Positions 1 to 7,988 are shown, counted from the first letter of the stretch. The stretch: DNA of 12,920 bases from an uncultured Clostridia bacterium (GCA_902478725.1 CABSMD010000050.1:1-12920), one strand, 5' to 3'. Made by a program: numbers and translations. The notes: generated by a model not told the origin, from the letters alone.

Positions 1-453
1 ACCTACAAAACACCCCGACACCCCATATGAAACCGCCGTAAGAAGCATATGCTCGGCAGGGATTAATGGAGTGGCGTTCGCAAACACAGCAGCGACGTCA
101 TTCCAGTTTGGATAATTCGTTAAGTATTCCAAAAATGATTTTCCCCACCTGAGCCGGTCAACCTGTAAGCCAAAATCATCCTCCGGAAGCTGATTAAAAT
201 CCTCATCCATTCTTGCACAGCAAGCGATCACAACCGGCGCGCCGGCAATCCACATCTGGTTGCCGGCCGCTTTTGCCAGGTCATGCTTTGTTTTACCGTC
301 GCGGATAATGCCGAATAGATGGTTCTGCCCATTGCCCGCGGAGGGGGCGGCCTGCGCCATCAATAGCATTTTATCTATGACTTCTTCCGAGATAGGAATA
401 TCTTTGAATTTTCTGACAGAGCGCCTTTTCAATACTACCTCTTCAAAATCCAT
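1..453 (-). CDS. Nitroreductase family protein, C-terminus cut by window edge
   Basis: This is an open reading frame of 151 codons from the ATG at 453 to the left edge with no stop, so the C-terminus is missing. The protein begins MDFEEVVLKRRSVRKFKDIP and continues with an APSAGNGQ segment at about residues 36-43. The N-terminal RRSVRKF block and the AP-S-GN-Q segment are typical of FMN-dependent NAD(P)H nitroreductases, where they line the FMN phosphate and isoalloxazine. Such enzymes are soluble homodimers that reduce nitro compounds, quinones or flavins; the substrate here cannot be told. A GAGG ribosome site lies 5 nt before the ATG. The gene follows the GH36 alpha-galactosidase on the same strand after 50 bp with no terminator visible, so it probably belongs to the same transcript. 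The family is well supported; the physiological role is unknown. Confidence 0.85.
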   Translation of the reverse strand, partial: MDFEEVVLKRRSVRKFKDIPISEEVIDKMLLMAQAAPSAGNGQNHLFGIIRDGKTKHDLAKAAGNQMWIAGAPVVIACCARMDEDFNQLPEDDFGLQVDRLRWGKSFLEYLTNYPNWNDVAAVFANATPLIPAEHMLLTAVSYGVSGCFVG

Positions 454-503
454 AGTAACCTCGCAGAATGAGATTTGTTTTGCTCAAACAATTAGACTGT
501 TTT

Positions 504-2675
504 TTATCGTTTCCGAATCACCCAGGAATGACTGCTAAAATCCTGCCGGTTCGGTGGGAGCGTAAGACCGATCTGCATCAGCTCGTCACCGCCGTAAACC
601 TCGCCGTCAACCATATAATCGGCAGAGGGATCCAGCCCCTTCAAGCGGAAAAAGAAGGGATACTGGGTCGGGCGGTTGAGGGAATGCACATAAACGGCAA
701 ATGCCTCGCCTTTATCCTTGCTGACCATAATCCAGCCCGTCTCGCCCTGCTCGTCAAACGGGCTGACAATCCGGTAGAAATCACCAAACTGAACGGTTTG
801 GCGTATTTCCTTATAGAGCGCCACCTGCTGGCGCATAGCTTCCTTTTCCTCTTCTGAAATTTTGGTCAGATCCAGCTCATAGCCTAAATTTCCTGACATG
901 GCCACGTTGCCGCGGGTGGAAAGCGGGGTGATTCGCCCGTGGCAGGCGGCGACATGTGCACCCATGGTGATGGGCGGGTAAACAATACTGGTTCCATACT
1001 GGATTTTGGTGCGTTCATACGCGTCGGTGTCGTCGCTGGTCCAGATCTGGGGCATATAATACAAAATACCCGGATCGAACCTTCCTCCTCCGCCGGCGCA
1101 GCCCTCAAACAGGATGTGAGGGAAGCGGGCGTTCAGCTCTTCCATCAGCCGGTATAATCCAAGTATGTAACGGTGGGCTGTTTCACGCTGGCGATTTGGC
1201 GGCAGCGCGGCGGAACCGATCTCGCTCATGTTCCGGTTCATGTCCCATTTAACATAGGTGATGTTCGCGCTGGTCAGTATCTTACTCATCATCTCAAAGA
1301 TTGCGTCCACTACTTCAGGGCGGGAAAAGTCCAATATCAACTGGTTGCGTTCCTCCGAGCGCGTCCGGTTGGGCACGTGCAGGCACCAGTCGGGGTGTGT
1401 GCGGTAGAGATCGCTGTCGGGCGACACCATCTCCGGCTCAAACCACAGCCCAAATTCCATTCCTGATTTATTAATCTCGCTCACAAGCGGTTCCAGCCCG
1501 CCGTGAATTTTTTCGCTATTGACCACCCAGTCACCCAAAGAGCAGTTGTCCTGGTTTCGTTTGCCGAACCAGCCGTCATCCAGAACAAACAGCTCCGCGC
1601 CAAGTTCAGCCCCCACGCGGGCGATTCCCAGCAGTTTCTGCTCGTCAAACCGCATCCCGGTTCCCTCCCAGTTATTGACCAGGATGGGACGCACCTGATC
1701 GCGGAACTGTCCCCGGCACAGCCGGCTGCGGTACAGGTCGTGATAGGTATGGGACATTCCTGTGATACCATCGGGAGAATAGACCATGACCACCTCCGGT
1801 GTCTGGAAGGATTCACCGGGAGTAAGCAGCCAGGAAAAGTCAAACGGGTTGATACCGACCGTTACACGGGTGTTGTTGTAATGGGTTACCTCGGCGGTGG
1901 CGGCAAAGTTGCCGCTGTAAACAAGGCTGAAACCATAGACCTCGCCATGGTTCTCGTCGGCGTTGCCGCGCAGCAGTGCTAAAAATGGGTTGTGTTGGTG
2001 GCTGCTGTTCCCGCGCCGGCTCTCGACCGCGTGAATTCCTTGTGTCAACGGGGCTGTCAAGGGATAGCGTTCGCGGGCGTACCCGCCCGAGAGCGACAGC
2101 ATTGTAAAATCCTTCCCTTCAAAATCTACGCAGGCGGACAGGGCGCGCAGCAAGGTCAAATCTTCATTGCTCTGGTTTTCCAACCGCACCGAACGGGTAA
2201 TCACATTTTGTTTCTCATAAGCGGTATAGTCCAAAAACACGCGCAGTCCGCAAACCGTGTCCGACAATTCAATCGTAAGCGTTTGTGCTTCGTTATCCTG
2301 TTCGGTGTAGGTGGCCGGCAGGCCGGAAAGCTTCGGCTTACCCGCGGAGATTTTGTGAGATACATACCGCAGGTCGGTGATGGTTGAACCGTTTTCCAAG
2401 CGCACCTGGTATGACGGATGGCGCAGGTCGGTGCTGCCGTAGGATGGGTACTCCATCGGCAGAAGGTCGAGGGAATAGGTCTTATCCTCCGGATCGTGGT
2501 TGGTCTCCCATACGCCCTTGATCGTCCGAAGCGCGTAGGACAGGTTGGAGGAACGCAGCCGCTTTCCCCAGTAGACATGGCTCAGATACCCTTTTTTATA
2601 CAGCTTCATCACATAGCTGGAATCTCCGGCCTGCAGATGGAAGATTCCTTCCTTTTCATGAAATAGAATCGCCAT
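504..2675 (-). CDS. Alpha-galactosidase, GH36 family
   Basis: This 723-residue enzyme hydrolyses terminal alpha-1,6-galactosyl residues from melibiose, raffinose-type oligosaccharides and galactomannan fragments. The length is usual for bacterial GH36 enzymes of the Geobacillus AgaA type. Domains are an N-terminal beta-sandwich (about 1-325), a TIM barrel (about 330-625) and a C-terminal beta domain. Visible motifs are DDGWF at 366-370, KWDMNR with the nucleophile Asp478, FEGCAGGGGR with Cys526, and SDDTDA with the acid/base Asp548. These numbers agree with those I recall for AgaA, which suggests few insertions or deletions. There is no signal peptide, so it is cytoplasmic and needs imported substrate. 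An AAAGGGGG ribosome site precedes the ATG. The gene starts 13 nt after the mscS-type stop, so the two are co-transcribed and perhaps translationally linked. Family and activity are secure; the preferred substrate length is not. Confidence 0.96.
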   Translation of the reverse strand: MAILFHEKEGIFHLQAGDSSYVMKLYKKGYLSHVYWGKRLRSSNLSYALRTIKGVWETNHDPEDKTYSLDLLPMEYPSYGSTDLRHPSYQVRLENGSTITDLRYVSHKISAGKPKLSGLPATYTEQDNEAQTLTIELSDTVCGLRVFLDYTAYEKQNVITRSVRLENQSNEDLTLLRALSACVDFEGKDFTMLSLSGGYARERYPLTAPLTQGIHAVESRRGNSSHQHNPFLALLRGNADENHGEVYGFSLVYSGNFAATAEVTHYNNTRVTVGINPFDFSWLLTPGESFQTPEVVMVYSPDGITGMSHTYHDLYRSRLCRGQFRDQVRPILVNNWEGTGMRFDEQKLLGIARVGAELGAELFVLDDGWFGKRNQDNCSLGDWVVNSEKIHGGLEPLVSEINKSGMEFGLWFEPEMVSPDSDLYRTHPDWCLHVPNRTRSEERNQLILDFSRPEVVDAIFEMMSKILTSANITYVKWDMNRNMSEIGSAALPPNRQRETAHRYILGLYRLMEELNARFPHILFEGCAGGGGRFDPGILYYMPQIWTSDDTDAYERTKIQYGTSIVYPPITMGAHVAACHGRITPLSTRGNVAMSGNLGYELDLTKISEEEKEAMRQQVALYKEIRQTVQFGDFYRIVSPFDEQGETGWIMVSKDKGEAFAVYVHSLNRPTQYPFFFRLKGLDPSADYMVDGEVYGGDELMQIGLTLPPNRQDFSSHSWVIRKR

Positions 2676-2688
2676 TTCAATTCCCCCT

Positions 2689-3540
2689 TTATTTGTTTTC
2701 CTTCATGATAATGTTATGATAAGGGTAGGGGATTTCGATCCCCTCCCGATCGAACCGTTGTTTGATGCGAATACGCAGGTCGCTGCACATAGCGGCGCCA
2801 CTCAGCGCGCTCTTGGCCCAGATAAATGCCCGTATCTGTACGGTGTAATCCCCCAGGTTGACAACCCGGACAGTAATGGGCGGGGCGTTTTCCTGACGTT
2901 GCTCCTCGGTACGGTTGTCATAGAAATCCTTGTGGGAAACCGCCTCTTCTGTCACAATCCCGATTGCTTTTTCAATGTCTGCGTCATAACTGATTCCAAT
3001 ATCCAGATAGGTACAGACCTTGTCCTCGCCGAAATTGACATTTTCGATTACTGCGCTGTTTAAGACCGAGTTGGGCACTACAATACGGGTGTTTTCAAAG
3101 GTGCGGATGATGGTGTGGCGCAGGGAGATATCCTCTACCACCCCGTCGATCTGCTTGTCGGACAGCTTAATCCGGTCTCCGATCCCAAACGGCTTAAACA
3201 GCGAAATAAACACCCCGCTGACCAGGTTCGCGGTCGCTTCCTGCGCGGCGAATCCCAGAATCAGTACCAGCAGGCTGGAGCCTGCCAGAAGGGAAAGAAT
3301 AAATTTTTTAAACGGTTCAAACTGCAATAGAATAAAACAGATACCCAGCGCGATAACGACAACTGTCACAATTTTGCGCAAAAGCAAAAGAAAAGTGGAG
3401 TTGAACCGTTCGCTGTTAGCCATGCGTTTTAGGATACCGCTTAACAGCTTGGCGGCGATAAGAGTAACGATAAGTAAAAAGGCAGAAACGATTACCTTGT
3501 TCCACACCTCGTTTTGCAGCAATTGACGGATAAATTCCAT
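2689..3540 (-). CDS. MscS-family mechanosensitive ion channel
   Basis: This 283-residue small-conductance mechanosensitive channel opens under membrane tension to release solutes during hypo-osmotic shock. Three transmembrane segments are visible: about 15-37, 57-75 and 83-112. The third is the pore helix and carries the family hallmark GFAAQEATANLVSG (about 96-109), followed by the FKPFGIGDRI turn into the cytosolic beta domain (115-124). The beta domain contains the conserved IVVPNS stretch at about 153-158. The C-terminal alpha/beta cage domain extends to about residue 276 and there are no extra domains, so the size matches E. coli MscS. A strong AGGAGGTG ribosome site lies just before the ATG, and a sigma-A-like promoter at 3567-3595 would give a leader of about 20 nt. 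It is the first gene of a probable operon with the alpha-galactosidase and the nitroreductase. Confidence 0.95.
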   Translation of the reverse strand: MEFIRQLLQNEVWNKVIVSAFLLIVTLIAAKLLSGILKRMANSERFNSTFLLLLRKIVTVVVIALGICFILLQFEPFKKFILSLLAGSSLLVLILGFAAQEATANLVSGVFISLFKPFGIGDRIKLSDKQIDGVVEDISLRHTIIRTFENTRIVVPNSVLNSAVIENVNFGEDKVCTYLDIGISYDADIEKAIGIVTEEAVSHKDFYDNRTEEQRQENAPPITVRVVNLGDYTVQIRAFIWAKSALSGAAMCSDLRIRIKQRFDREGIEIPYPYHNIIMKENK

Positions 3541-3566
3541 CTCAACACCTCCTAATGTTTTCCCCC

Positions 3567-3595
3567 ATTGTATCCGATTTTAAAAAGCGCGTCAA
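3567..3595 (-). promoter_or_regulatory. Sigma-A-like promoter of the mscS/alpha-galactosidase operon
   Basis: Read on the minus strand, TTGACG (3595-3590) is separated by 17 nt from TACAAT (3572-3567). Both hexamers differ from consensus at one position. The predicted start of transcription is near 3560, about 20 nt before the channel ATG and just upstream of its AGGAGGTG site, so there is no room for a leader regulator. Confidence 0.85.
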
Positions 3596-3620
3596 GGGTT
3601 TATTCGCGGTTTTTACGGGA

Positions 3621-3626
3621 TATACT
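3621..3626 (+). promoter_or_regulatory. Possible -10 box for the YetF-type gene
   Basis: TATACT lies 29 nt before the preferred ATG at 3656. The -35 region is poor: the best candidate is TTTATT at 3599-3604 with a 16-nt spacer. Transcription would begin near 3633, just before the ribosome site. This is a weak call, supported mainly by position in a divergent intergenic region. Confidence 0.35.
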
Positions 3627-3655
3627 AAACGGATGAAGAAAGGATGTGTATCAAT

Positions 3656-4372
3656 ATGGATGAAGTCATAGAAATATTGGATGTTTTCCTCCGCGGCATT
3701 TTCTCACTGGTGGTTCTGTTCCTGTTTACCAAGCTGATGGGCCGGAAACAAATCTCGCAGCTGACTCTTTTTGATTATATCATTGGGATCAGTATCGGTT
3801 CACTGGCCTCAGAAATGGTCTTAAATCGGGATGCCGAATACCTGCATGGTCTGGTAGCCATGGCGGTTTACGCAGGGGCTGCAACAATGATTTCGGTGCT
3901 GTCGCTCAAAAGCATTAAGGCCCGTCGCTTGTTTACGGGCGCGCCTCTCATTTTGCTTCAGCATGGTAAAATCATCGAGAAAAACTTAAAACGCGCAAAA
4001 TATGATTTAAACGAATTGCTCAGCGAATGCCGGGTGAACGGCTATTTTAACCTTTCAGAGCTGGAATATATCATTATTGAGCCCAATGGCAAGCTCTCAC
4101 TGATGCCTACTGCCGAAAACCAGCCGATTGTTGCACAGGATATGAAACTGCCACTCTCGCAGGTAGGGCTGACTGCCAACCTGATCATTGACGGGAATAT
4201 CATGTACCATAACCTTGCACATGTCTCCAAGGAGGAAACTTGGCTTAGAAAGCAGCTTAAAGAGCAAAAAATCGCCCTCAAGGATATTTTTCTTGCCACC
4301 TATGATGTAGAGAGGAATCTGTCGGTCTATCGAAAAAATGAGACGGTTACGCCCAACAATGTCTTTGATTAA
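3656..4372 (+). CDS. YetF/DUF421 family membrane protein
   Basis: This 238-residue protein has three N-terminal transmembrane helices (about 12-29, 40-58 and 66-84) and a soluble C-terminal domain. The first helices are followed by the conserved GRKQISQLTLFDYIIGISIG block at about 29-48, the hallmark of the YetF/DUF421 family. The C-terminal part contains LLQHGKIIEKNLKRAKYDLN and a LSELEYIIIEPNGKLS strand-turn-strand, also typical. The molecular function is not established; some Bacillus members are connected with the spore or envelope. I chose ATG 3656 over an in-frame ATG at 3644 because AGAAAGGA (3637-3644) is 11 nt before 3656 but overlaps the earlier codon. The gene is divergent from the mscS-type gene and no terminator is visible after it. 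The family is secure; the role is not. Confidence 0.92.
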   Translation: MDEVIEILDVFLRGIFSLVVLFLFTKLMGRKQISQLTLFDYIIGISIGSLASEMVLNRDAEYLHGLVAMAVYAGAATMISVLSLKSIKARRLFTGAPLILLQHGKIIEKNLKRAKYDLNELLSECRVNGYFNLSELEYIIIEPNGKLSLMPTAENQPIVAQDMKLPLSQVGLTANLIIDGNIMYHNLAHVSKEETWLRKQLKEQKIALKDIFLATYDVERNLSVYRKNETVTPNNVFD

Positions 4373-4407
4373 AATCGACAAAAATTGCAATATTCCGCCA
4401 GTAACTA

Positions 4408-4436
4408 TTGATTATGAAAGATTGTCGTGATATAAT
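4408..4436 (+). promoter_or_regulatory. Sigma-A-like promoter with extended -10 for asparagine synthase gene
   Basis: TTGATT (4408-4413) is followed after 17 nt by a perfect TATAAT (4431-4436), with TG at 4428-4429 giving an extended -10. The predicted start of transcription is near 4443, leaving about 150 nt of leader before the coding region. This is the strongest promoter-like sequence in the window. Confidence 0.87.
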
Positions 4437-4442
4437 ATAGGC

Positions 4443-4592
4443 AATTCACTTTTCAACAAAAATTACCTGTCGGTAAAAGGTAACGAACGAAAGAAAAGGG
4501 AATGGCTTAAAGCAGTAGAACGATGAAATATGGTAAACAACTTTGGTTTCTACGGGTTTGTCTATATTAGAGTATCAGAAAGGTAACAATAT
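4443..4592 (+). promoter_or_regulatory. 150-nt untranslated leader with GGTAA repeats, function unknown
   Basis: The leader between the predicted transcription start and the asparagine synthase ATG matches no riboswitch or T-box that I recognise. TTACC at 4463-4467 can form a perfect 5-bp hairpin with GGTAA at 4472-4476. The same GGTAA occurs at 4479-4483, 4532-4536 and 4582-4586, the last being part of the AAAGGTAAC ribosome site. TTACC could therefore pair with alternative partners, including the ribosome site. No T-run terminator is present. The pairing is seen in the sequence; a regulatory role is inference, and chance in an A-rich leader is possible. Confidence 0.35.
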
Positions 4593-6437
4593 ATGTGTGG
4601 TTTTGTAGGATTTACAAATGAACTGGAAGATGCAAAGGTCGTCTTGGGGAAGATGATGGACAAAATTGCTCATCGCGGCCCGGATGCGCAGGGGGATTAT
4701 ATTGATGATGCCATTGCGCTGGGGTTCCGGCGTTTGAGCATTATTGATTTAGAGCATGGGCAGCAGCCCTTGTTCAACGAAGACCGTTCGCTGGTGCTGG
4801 TTTTCAATGGGGAGATTTATAACTACCAACAGCTGCGGGAGGAATTGGTTTCGTGCGGGCACCAGTTTGCTACGCAGAGCGATTCGGAGGTATTGCTGCA
4901 TGGCTATGAGGAATACCACGAAAAATTACTCAATAAGCTGCGCGGCATGTTTTCCTTTGTGATCTGGGATACCAAAAGCGGGAAGCTGTTCGGCGCACGG
5001 GATTATTTCGGGATCAAACCGTTATACTATGCAAAGATGGGTGGCTGTTTCCTGTTTGGCTCCGAGATTAAGGCGTTTTTGCCGCACCCGGCGTTTCATA
5101 AGGAATTGAATACCGCCGCGCTGGAGAGCTATCTCTCGTTTCAGTATTCCGCTACCGAGGAAACTTTTTTCCAGAATGTGTATAAGCTGCCCCCTGCCCA
5201 TTGGTTCCGTTATGGAAAGGAAGGTATGACCATCCAACGCTATTGGGAGCCGGTATTTGAAGCGGAGGAAGGAAAAACGTTAGAGGATTGGGTAGACGCG
5301 GTCAGCGAGACGTTTGACGATTCTGTTGAGGCGCATAAAATCAGCGACGTGGAGGTAGGCTCCTTCCTGTCCAGCGGTGTGGATTCGAGCTATGTCGCTT
5401 GCCGTGCCAATGTGGACAAGACCTTTACTGTTGGGTTTGCCAATGAGAAATATAATGAGATCAGCTATGCCAAAGAGCTTGCCGACTATATCCATGTGGA
5501 GAATATCAGCAAGGTCATCACGCCGGAGGAGTTCTGGGCGGTACTTCCCAAAGTACAGTACCATATGGACGAGCCTCTGGCCGATCCGGCGGCGGTTGCG
5601 CTTTATTTCGTCTGTAACATTGCTTCGGAATCTCTGAAGGTGGTGCTGTCCGGAGAGGGTGCTGACGAAATTTTTGGCGGCTACAACATCTATAAGGAGC
5701 CGCTTGACCTGCCGGGGTATTATAAGTTGCCGCGATTCCTGCGCCGCGCCATTGGCAAAGTGGCCTCCCTGTTCCCGCAGGTGCGGGGGTTGAATTTCCT
5801 GGTCCGCCGGGGCAAGGATCTTGAGGAATGGTTTATCGGTAATGCCAACATGTTCAGCGAGAAGGAACGCAAGCAGCTTTTGAGCATTACGACCGATGCC
5901 CCTTCTCCGCAAGCGCTGACCAAGCCCTATTATGACAAGGTAGCAGGGAAGGATAAGGTGACCAAGATGCAGTACCTCGACATCCATATGTGGATGGCGG
6001 GGGACATATTGTTAAAGGCGGATAAAATGAGCATGGCAAATTCACTGGAGCTCCGCGTCCCGTTTTTGGATAAGGAGATCATGAAGCTTGCAGCACGGAT
6101 ACCGCTTCATTATCGTGTCAACAGTGAGAATACGAAATATGCCCTGCGAAAAGCAGCACTGCGCGCCATGCCGCCTGAGACAGCGAATAAGAAAAAGCTA
6201 GGCTTTCCTGTGCCGACGCGGGTCTGGCTGCGGGAGGAAAAGTACTATCAATATGTAAGGGAATATTTTACCAATGATGTGGCAAAGCAGTATTTTAAAA
6301 CCGATCAATTGGTTACGTTGCTAGACGAACATAAAAATGGGAAAAAGGACAATAGCCGTAAGATTTGGACGGTGTTTACCTTCCTGATCTGGTACGAGCA
6401 GTTCTTTATTAAAAATGGAGAAGCGAATTATGAATAA
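4593..6437 (+). CDS. Asparagine synthase (glutamine-hydrolysing) homologue, AsnO-like
   Basis: This 614-residue amidotransferase has a class II glutaminase domain and an ATP-pyrophosphatase synthetase domain. After removal of Met1, Cys2 (MCGFVGF) is the glutaminase nucleophile. Supporting motifs are HRGPD (27-31), RLSI (47-50) and NGEIYNY (72-78). The synthetase domain has the PP-loop SFLSSGVDSS at 257-266, then SGEGADEIFGGY and SLELRVPFLD. The length equals what I recall for B. subtilis AsnO. The family converts aspartate to asparagine with ATP and glutamine, but some close homologues amidate meso-diaminopimelate in peptidoglycan precursors. The ribosome site is AAAGGT, 8 nt before the ATG. 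The last codons overlap the start of the VanY-like gene by 8 nt, so the two are translationally linked. The fold and chemistry are secure; the acceptor (aspartate or a cell-wall precursor) is open. Confidence 0.93.
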   Translation: MCGFVGFTNELEDAKVVLGKMMDKIAHRGPDAQGDYIDDAIALGFRRLSIIDLEHGQQPLFNEDRSLVLVFNGEIYNYQQLREELVSCGHQFATQSDSEVLLHGYEEYHEKLLNKLRGMFSFVIWDTKSGKLFGARDYFGIKPLYYAKMGGCFLFGSEIKAFLPHPAFHKELNTAALESYLSFQYSATEETFFQNVYKLPPAHWFRYGKEGMTIQRYWEPVFEAEEGKTLEDWVDAVSETFDDSVEAHKISDVEVGSFLSSGVDSSYVACRANVDKTFTVGFANEKYNEISYAKELADYIHVENISKVITPEEFWAVLPKVQYHMDEPLADPAAVALYFVCNIASESLKVVLSGEGADEIFGGYNIYKEPLDLPGYYKLPRFLRRAIGKVASLFPQVRGLNFLVRRGKDLEEWFIGNANMFSEKERKQLLSITTDAPSPQALTKPYYDKVAGKDKVTKMQYLDIHMWMAGDILLKADKMSMANSLELRVPFLDKEIMKLAARIPLHYRVNSENTKYALRKAALRAMPPETANKKKLGFPVPTRVWLREEKYYQYVREYFTNDVAKQYFKTDQLVTLLDEHKNGKKDNSRKIWTVFTFLIWYEQFFIKNGEANYE

Positions 6438-7794
6438 AAAAAAGCTATTGGCATTTGGATTGTTATTATTGGTGGCGGTCGCTTCCGTGGTTGTGTATCA
6501 AATAGCGGATTTCGCGAAGGAAAAAAAGGCGGATGAGTCTGTTTGGAAAACCGACCGGCTCGAGCAGGTCTATGCGTTGTTTGGACTTAAGCTATTGGAT
6601 GGTTCGCCCAGTGGATTTGAACTGGAACGTCAGCCAACCCGGGCGGAAGGCGCGGTCATGCTGACCAGAATGGCGGGTGGGGAACGCAATGTAAAGTCCC
6701 AGCCGAAGCAGCATTCCTTCACCGATGTGCCGACCTGGGCGGAAGGATATATCAATTTTGTATACAATCAAAATCTTGTAAAAGGAATCAGCAATACCCT
6801 TTTTTCTCCCTCTCAGCAACTGGATTTGAAATCTTACCTTACCTTCATTATGCGTGTGCTGGGTTACAGCGATGCGGAGGGGGGCGACTTTACCTGGAAT
6901 GATGCACCGGAGTATGCTGTAAAGATCGGATTGCTGAGTAAGAATAAGCTTAAGGAATTTCAGCAGGAAGAATTTTCAAGAGGAGTCATGCTGGAAGTCT
7001 CGTTTGCTGCGTTACATAGCAATGTAAAGGGAGAAGGCTTTACCCTTGCGGAGCAGCTGATTAAAAAAGGTGTGTTCGACCGGAAATCCGCTTTGATTTA
7101 CGGTGTGATCCCGCAGGAGAAGCGCACGGCGGACGATGAGGCAATATTGGCCGAGGTCGCAAAATCGGAAGAACGGCCGATGGTCGAGCGTTTGGTGGAT
7201 ACTGATTATTTCATTTATAACAGGAAAAACTGTGCTGAGGTAAAGAAGCTGATGGACGATGTCAATTCTGATTTCGCCCTAATCAACCGTTCCCATGTGT
7301 TGAACGAAAGCTACACGCCGGAATTGGTAAATACCGATGAACTTCCCACCACAACCGGCAACGTACAATTGAGGGCCGTGATGTACAATGCAATGAAGGT
7401 GCTTTTTGAGGCGGCTGAGAACAGCGGCATTACCCTCTATACCAATTCCGGTTACCGTAGCTATAAGACTCAGACCTTCATTTACGGGGACGGGTCGGAC
7501 ATCTATGTTGCGCCTCCGGGCGCGAGTGAGCATCAGACCGGACTTGCATTGGATGTCGTCGGTTCCCAAAAGGCGCTGGACGTTGCTTATGCCAACTCTT
7601 CTGAGGCGGCGTGGATTCGACAGAATTCCTATAAATACGGTTTGTTGCTTCGTTATCCGGAGGGAATGGAAGGGGTTACGGGTTACCCCGGCGAATGGTG
7701 GCACATGCGCTACATCGGCAAGGCCATTGCGTTTGAGTGCCAGAAGCACGATATGGTGCTGGAGGAATTCTATCAAATTATATCGGAAAAATAG
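6430..7794 (+). CDS. SLH-like repeat protein with VanY-type (M15) D,D-carboxypeptidase domain
   Basis: This 454-residue exported protein starts MNKKKLLAFGLLLLVAVASV, a signal peptide or anchor of about 25 residues with no lipobox. About three SLH-like repeats follow: 34-85 with PTRAE at 69-73, 90-142 with FTDVPTWAEGY, and a weaker third at about 143-190. The C-terminal half is a VanY-type M15B peptidase. It contains SGYRSYKTQ, then SEHQTGLALD with zinc ligands His368 and Asp375, and EWWH with the catalytic Glu422 and ligand His425. The family removes the terminal D-alanine from peptidoglycan stem peptides. ATG 6430 is preferred over an in-frame ATG 15 nt upstream because GGAG at 6417-6420 lies 9 nt before it. 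It overlaps the asparagine synthase gene by 8 nt. All catalytic residues are present, so it should be active at the cell surface. Confidence 0.9.
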   Translation: MNKKKLLAFGLLLLVAVASVVVYQIADFAKEKKADESVWKTDRLEQVYALFGLKLLDGSPSGFELERQPTRAEGAVMLTRMAGGERNVKSQPKQHSFTDVPTWAEGYINFVYNQNLVKGISNTLFSPSQQLDLKSYLTFIMRVLGYSDAEGGDFTWNDAPEYAVKIGLLSKNKLKEFQQEEFSRGVMLEVSFAALHSNVKGEGFTLAEQLIKKGVFDRKSALIYGVIPQEKRTADDEAILAEVAKSEERPMVERLVDTDYFIYNRKNCAEVKKLMDDVNSDFALINRSHVLNESYTPELVNTDELPTTTGNVQLRAVMYNAMKVLFEAAENSGITLYTNSGYRSYKTQTFIYGDGSDIYVAPPGASEHQTGLALDVVGSQKALDVAYANSSEAAWIRQNSYKYGLLLRYPEGMEGVTGYPGEWWHMRYIGKAIAFECQKHDMVLEEFYQIISEK

Positions 7795-7848
7795 CTTGCA
7801 ACGATATAAAAAATAGAACAGTTGAATAAAATGGTTCTAAATGGAGCA

Positions 7849-7986
7849 AATCTTCAGGGAATGGTGAAAATCCTTACCGGCGGTAAAGTCCGCGAGCCTT
7901 CGGGCAGACCAGGTGCGCGTCCTAGTGATGCAATTCCTGGACCGACAGTGTTATGCCTTGTGCATTCAGTCTGGATGGAAGAAGAG
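7849..7986 (+). promoter_or_regulatory. FMN riboswitch (RFN element)
   Basis: The conserved RFN core is easily read. The 5' side of P1 is ATCTTCAGGG at 7850-7859, followed by GGTGAAAATCC, ACCGGCGGTA (7878-7887), AGTCCGCGAGC, GATGCAATTCC, the ACCGACAGT block and AGTCTGGATGG. GAAGA at 7981-7985 closes P1 with TCTTC at 7851-7855. FMN binding is expected to favour the terminator that follows directly, so the riboflavin importer gene is shut off when FMN is plentiful. The match to the family is close along the whole length. I could not find a convincing promoter of its own between the preceding gene and P1. Confidence 0.96.
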
Positions 7987-7988
7987 AG

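Noticed and set aside
475..491. Short inverted repeat TTGTTT/AAACAA between the alpha-galactosidase and nitroreductase genes.
   Set aside because: The stem is only 6 A/T-rich pairs with no T-run after it in the reading direction, so it is not a convincing terminator or operator.
1481..2578. Several long open frames on both strands within the alpha-galactosidase gene.
   Set aside because: They have low-complexity, Arg/Pro/Ser-rich translations, lack ribosome sites and overlap a gene with complete family motifs.
4526..4570. Purine-riboswitch-like words (ATATGG followed by TTTCTAC) in the asparagine synthase leader.
   Set aside because: There is no room for the P3 stem-loop and no CCGTAAA loop or GACTA 3' element, so the three-way junction cannot form.
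4523..4570. A 15-codon reading frame in the same leader that could be a leader peptide.
   Set aside because: It has no ribosome site at a proper distance, no asparagine codons, and no terminator/antiterminator pair follows it.
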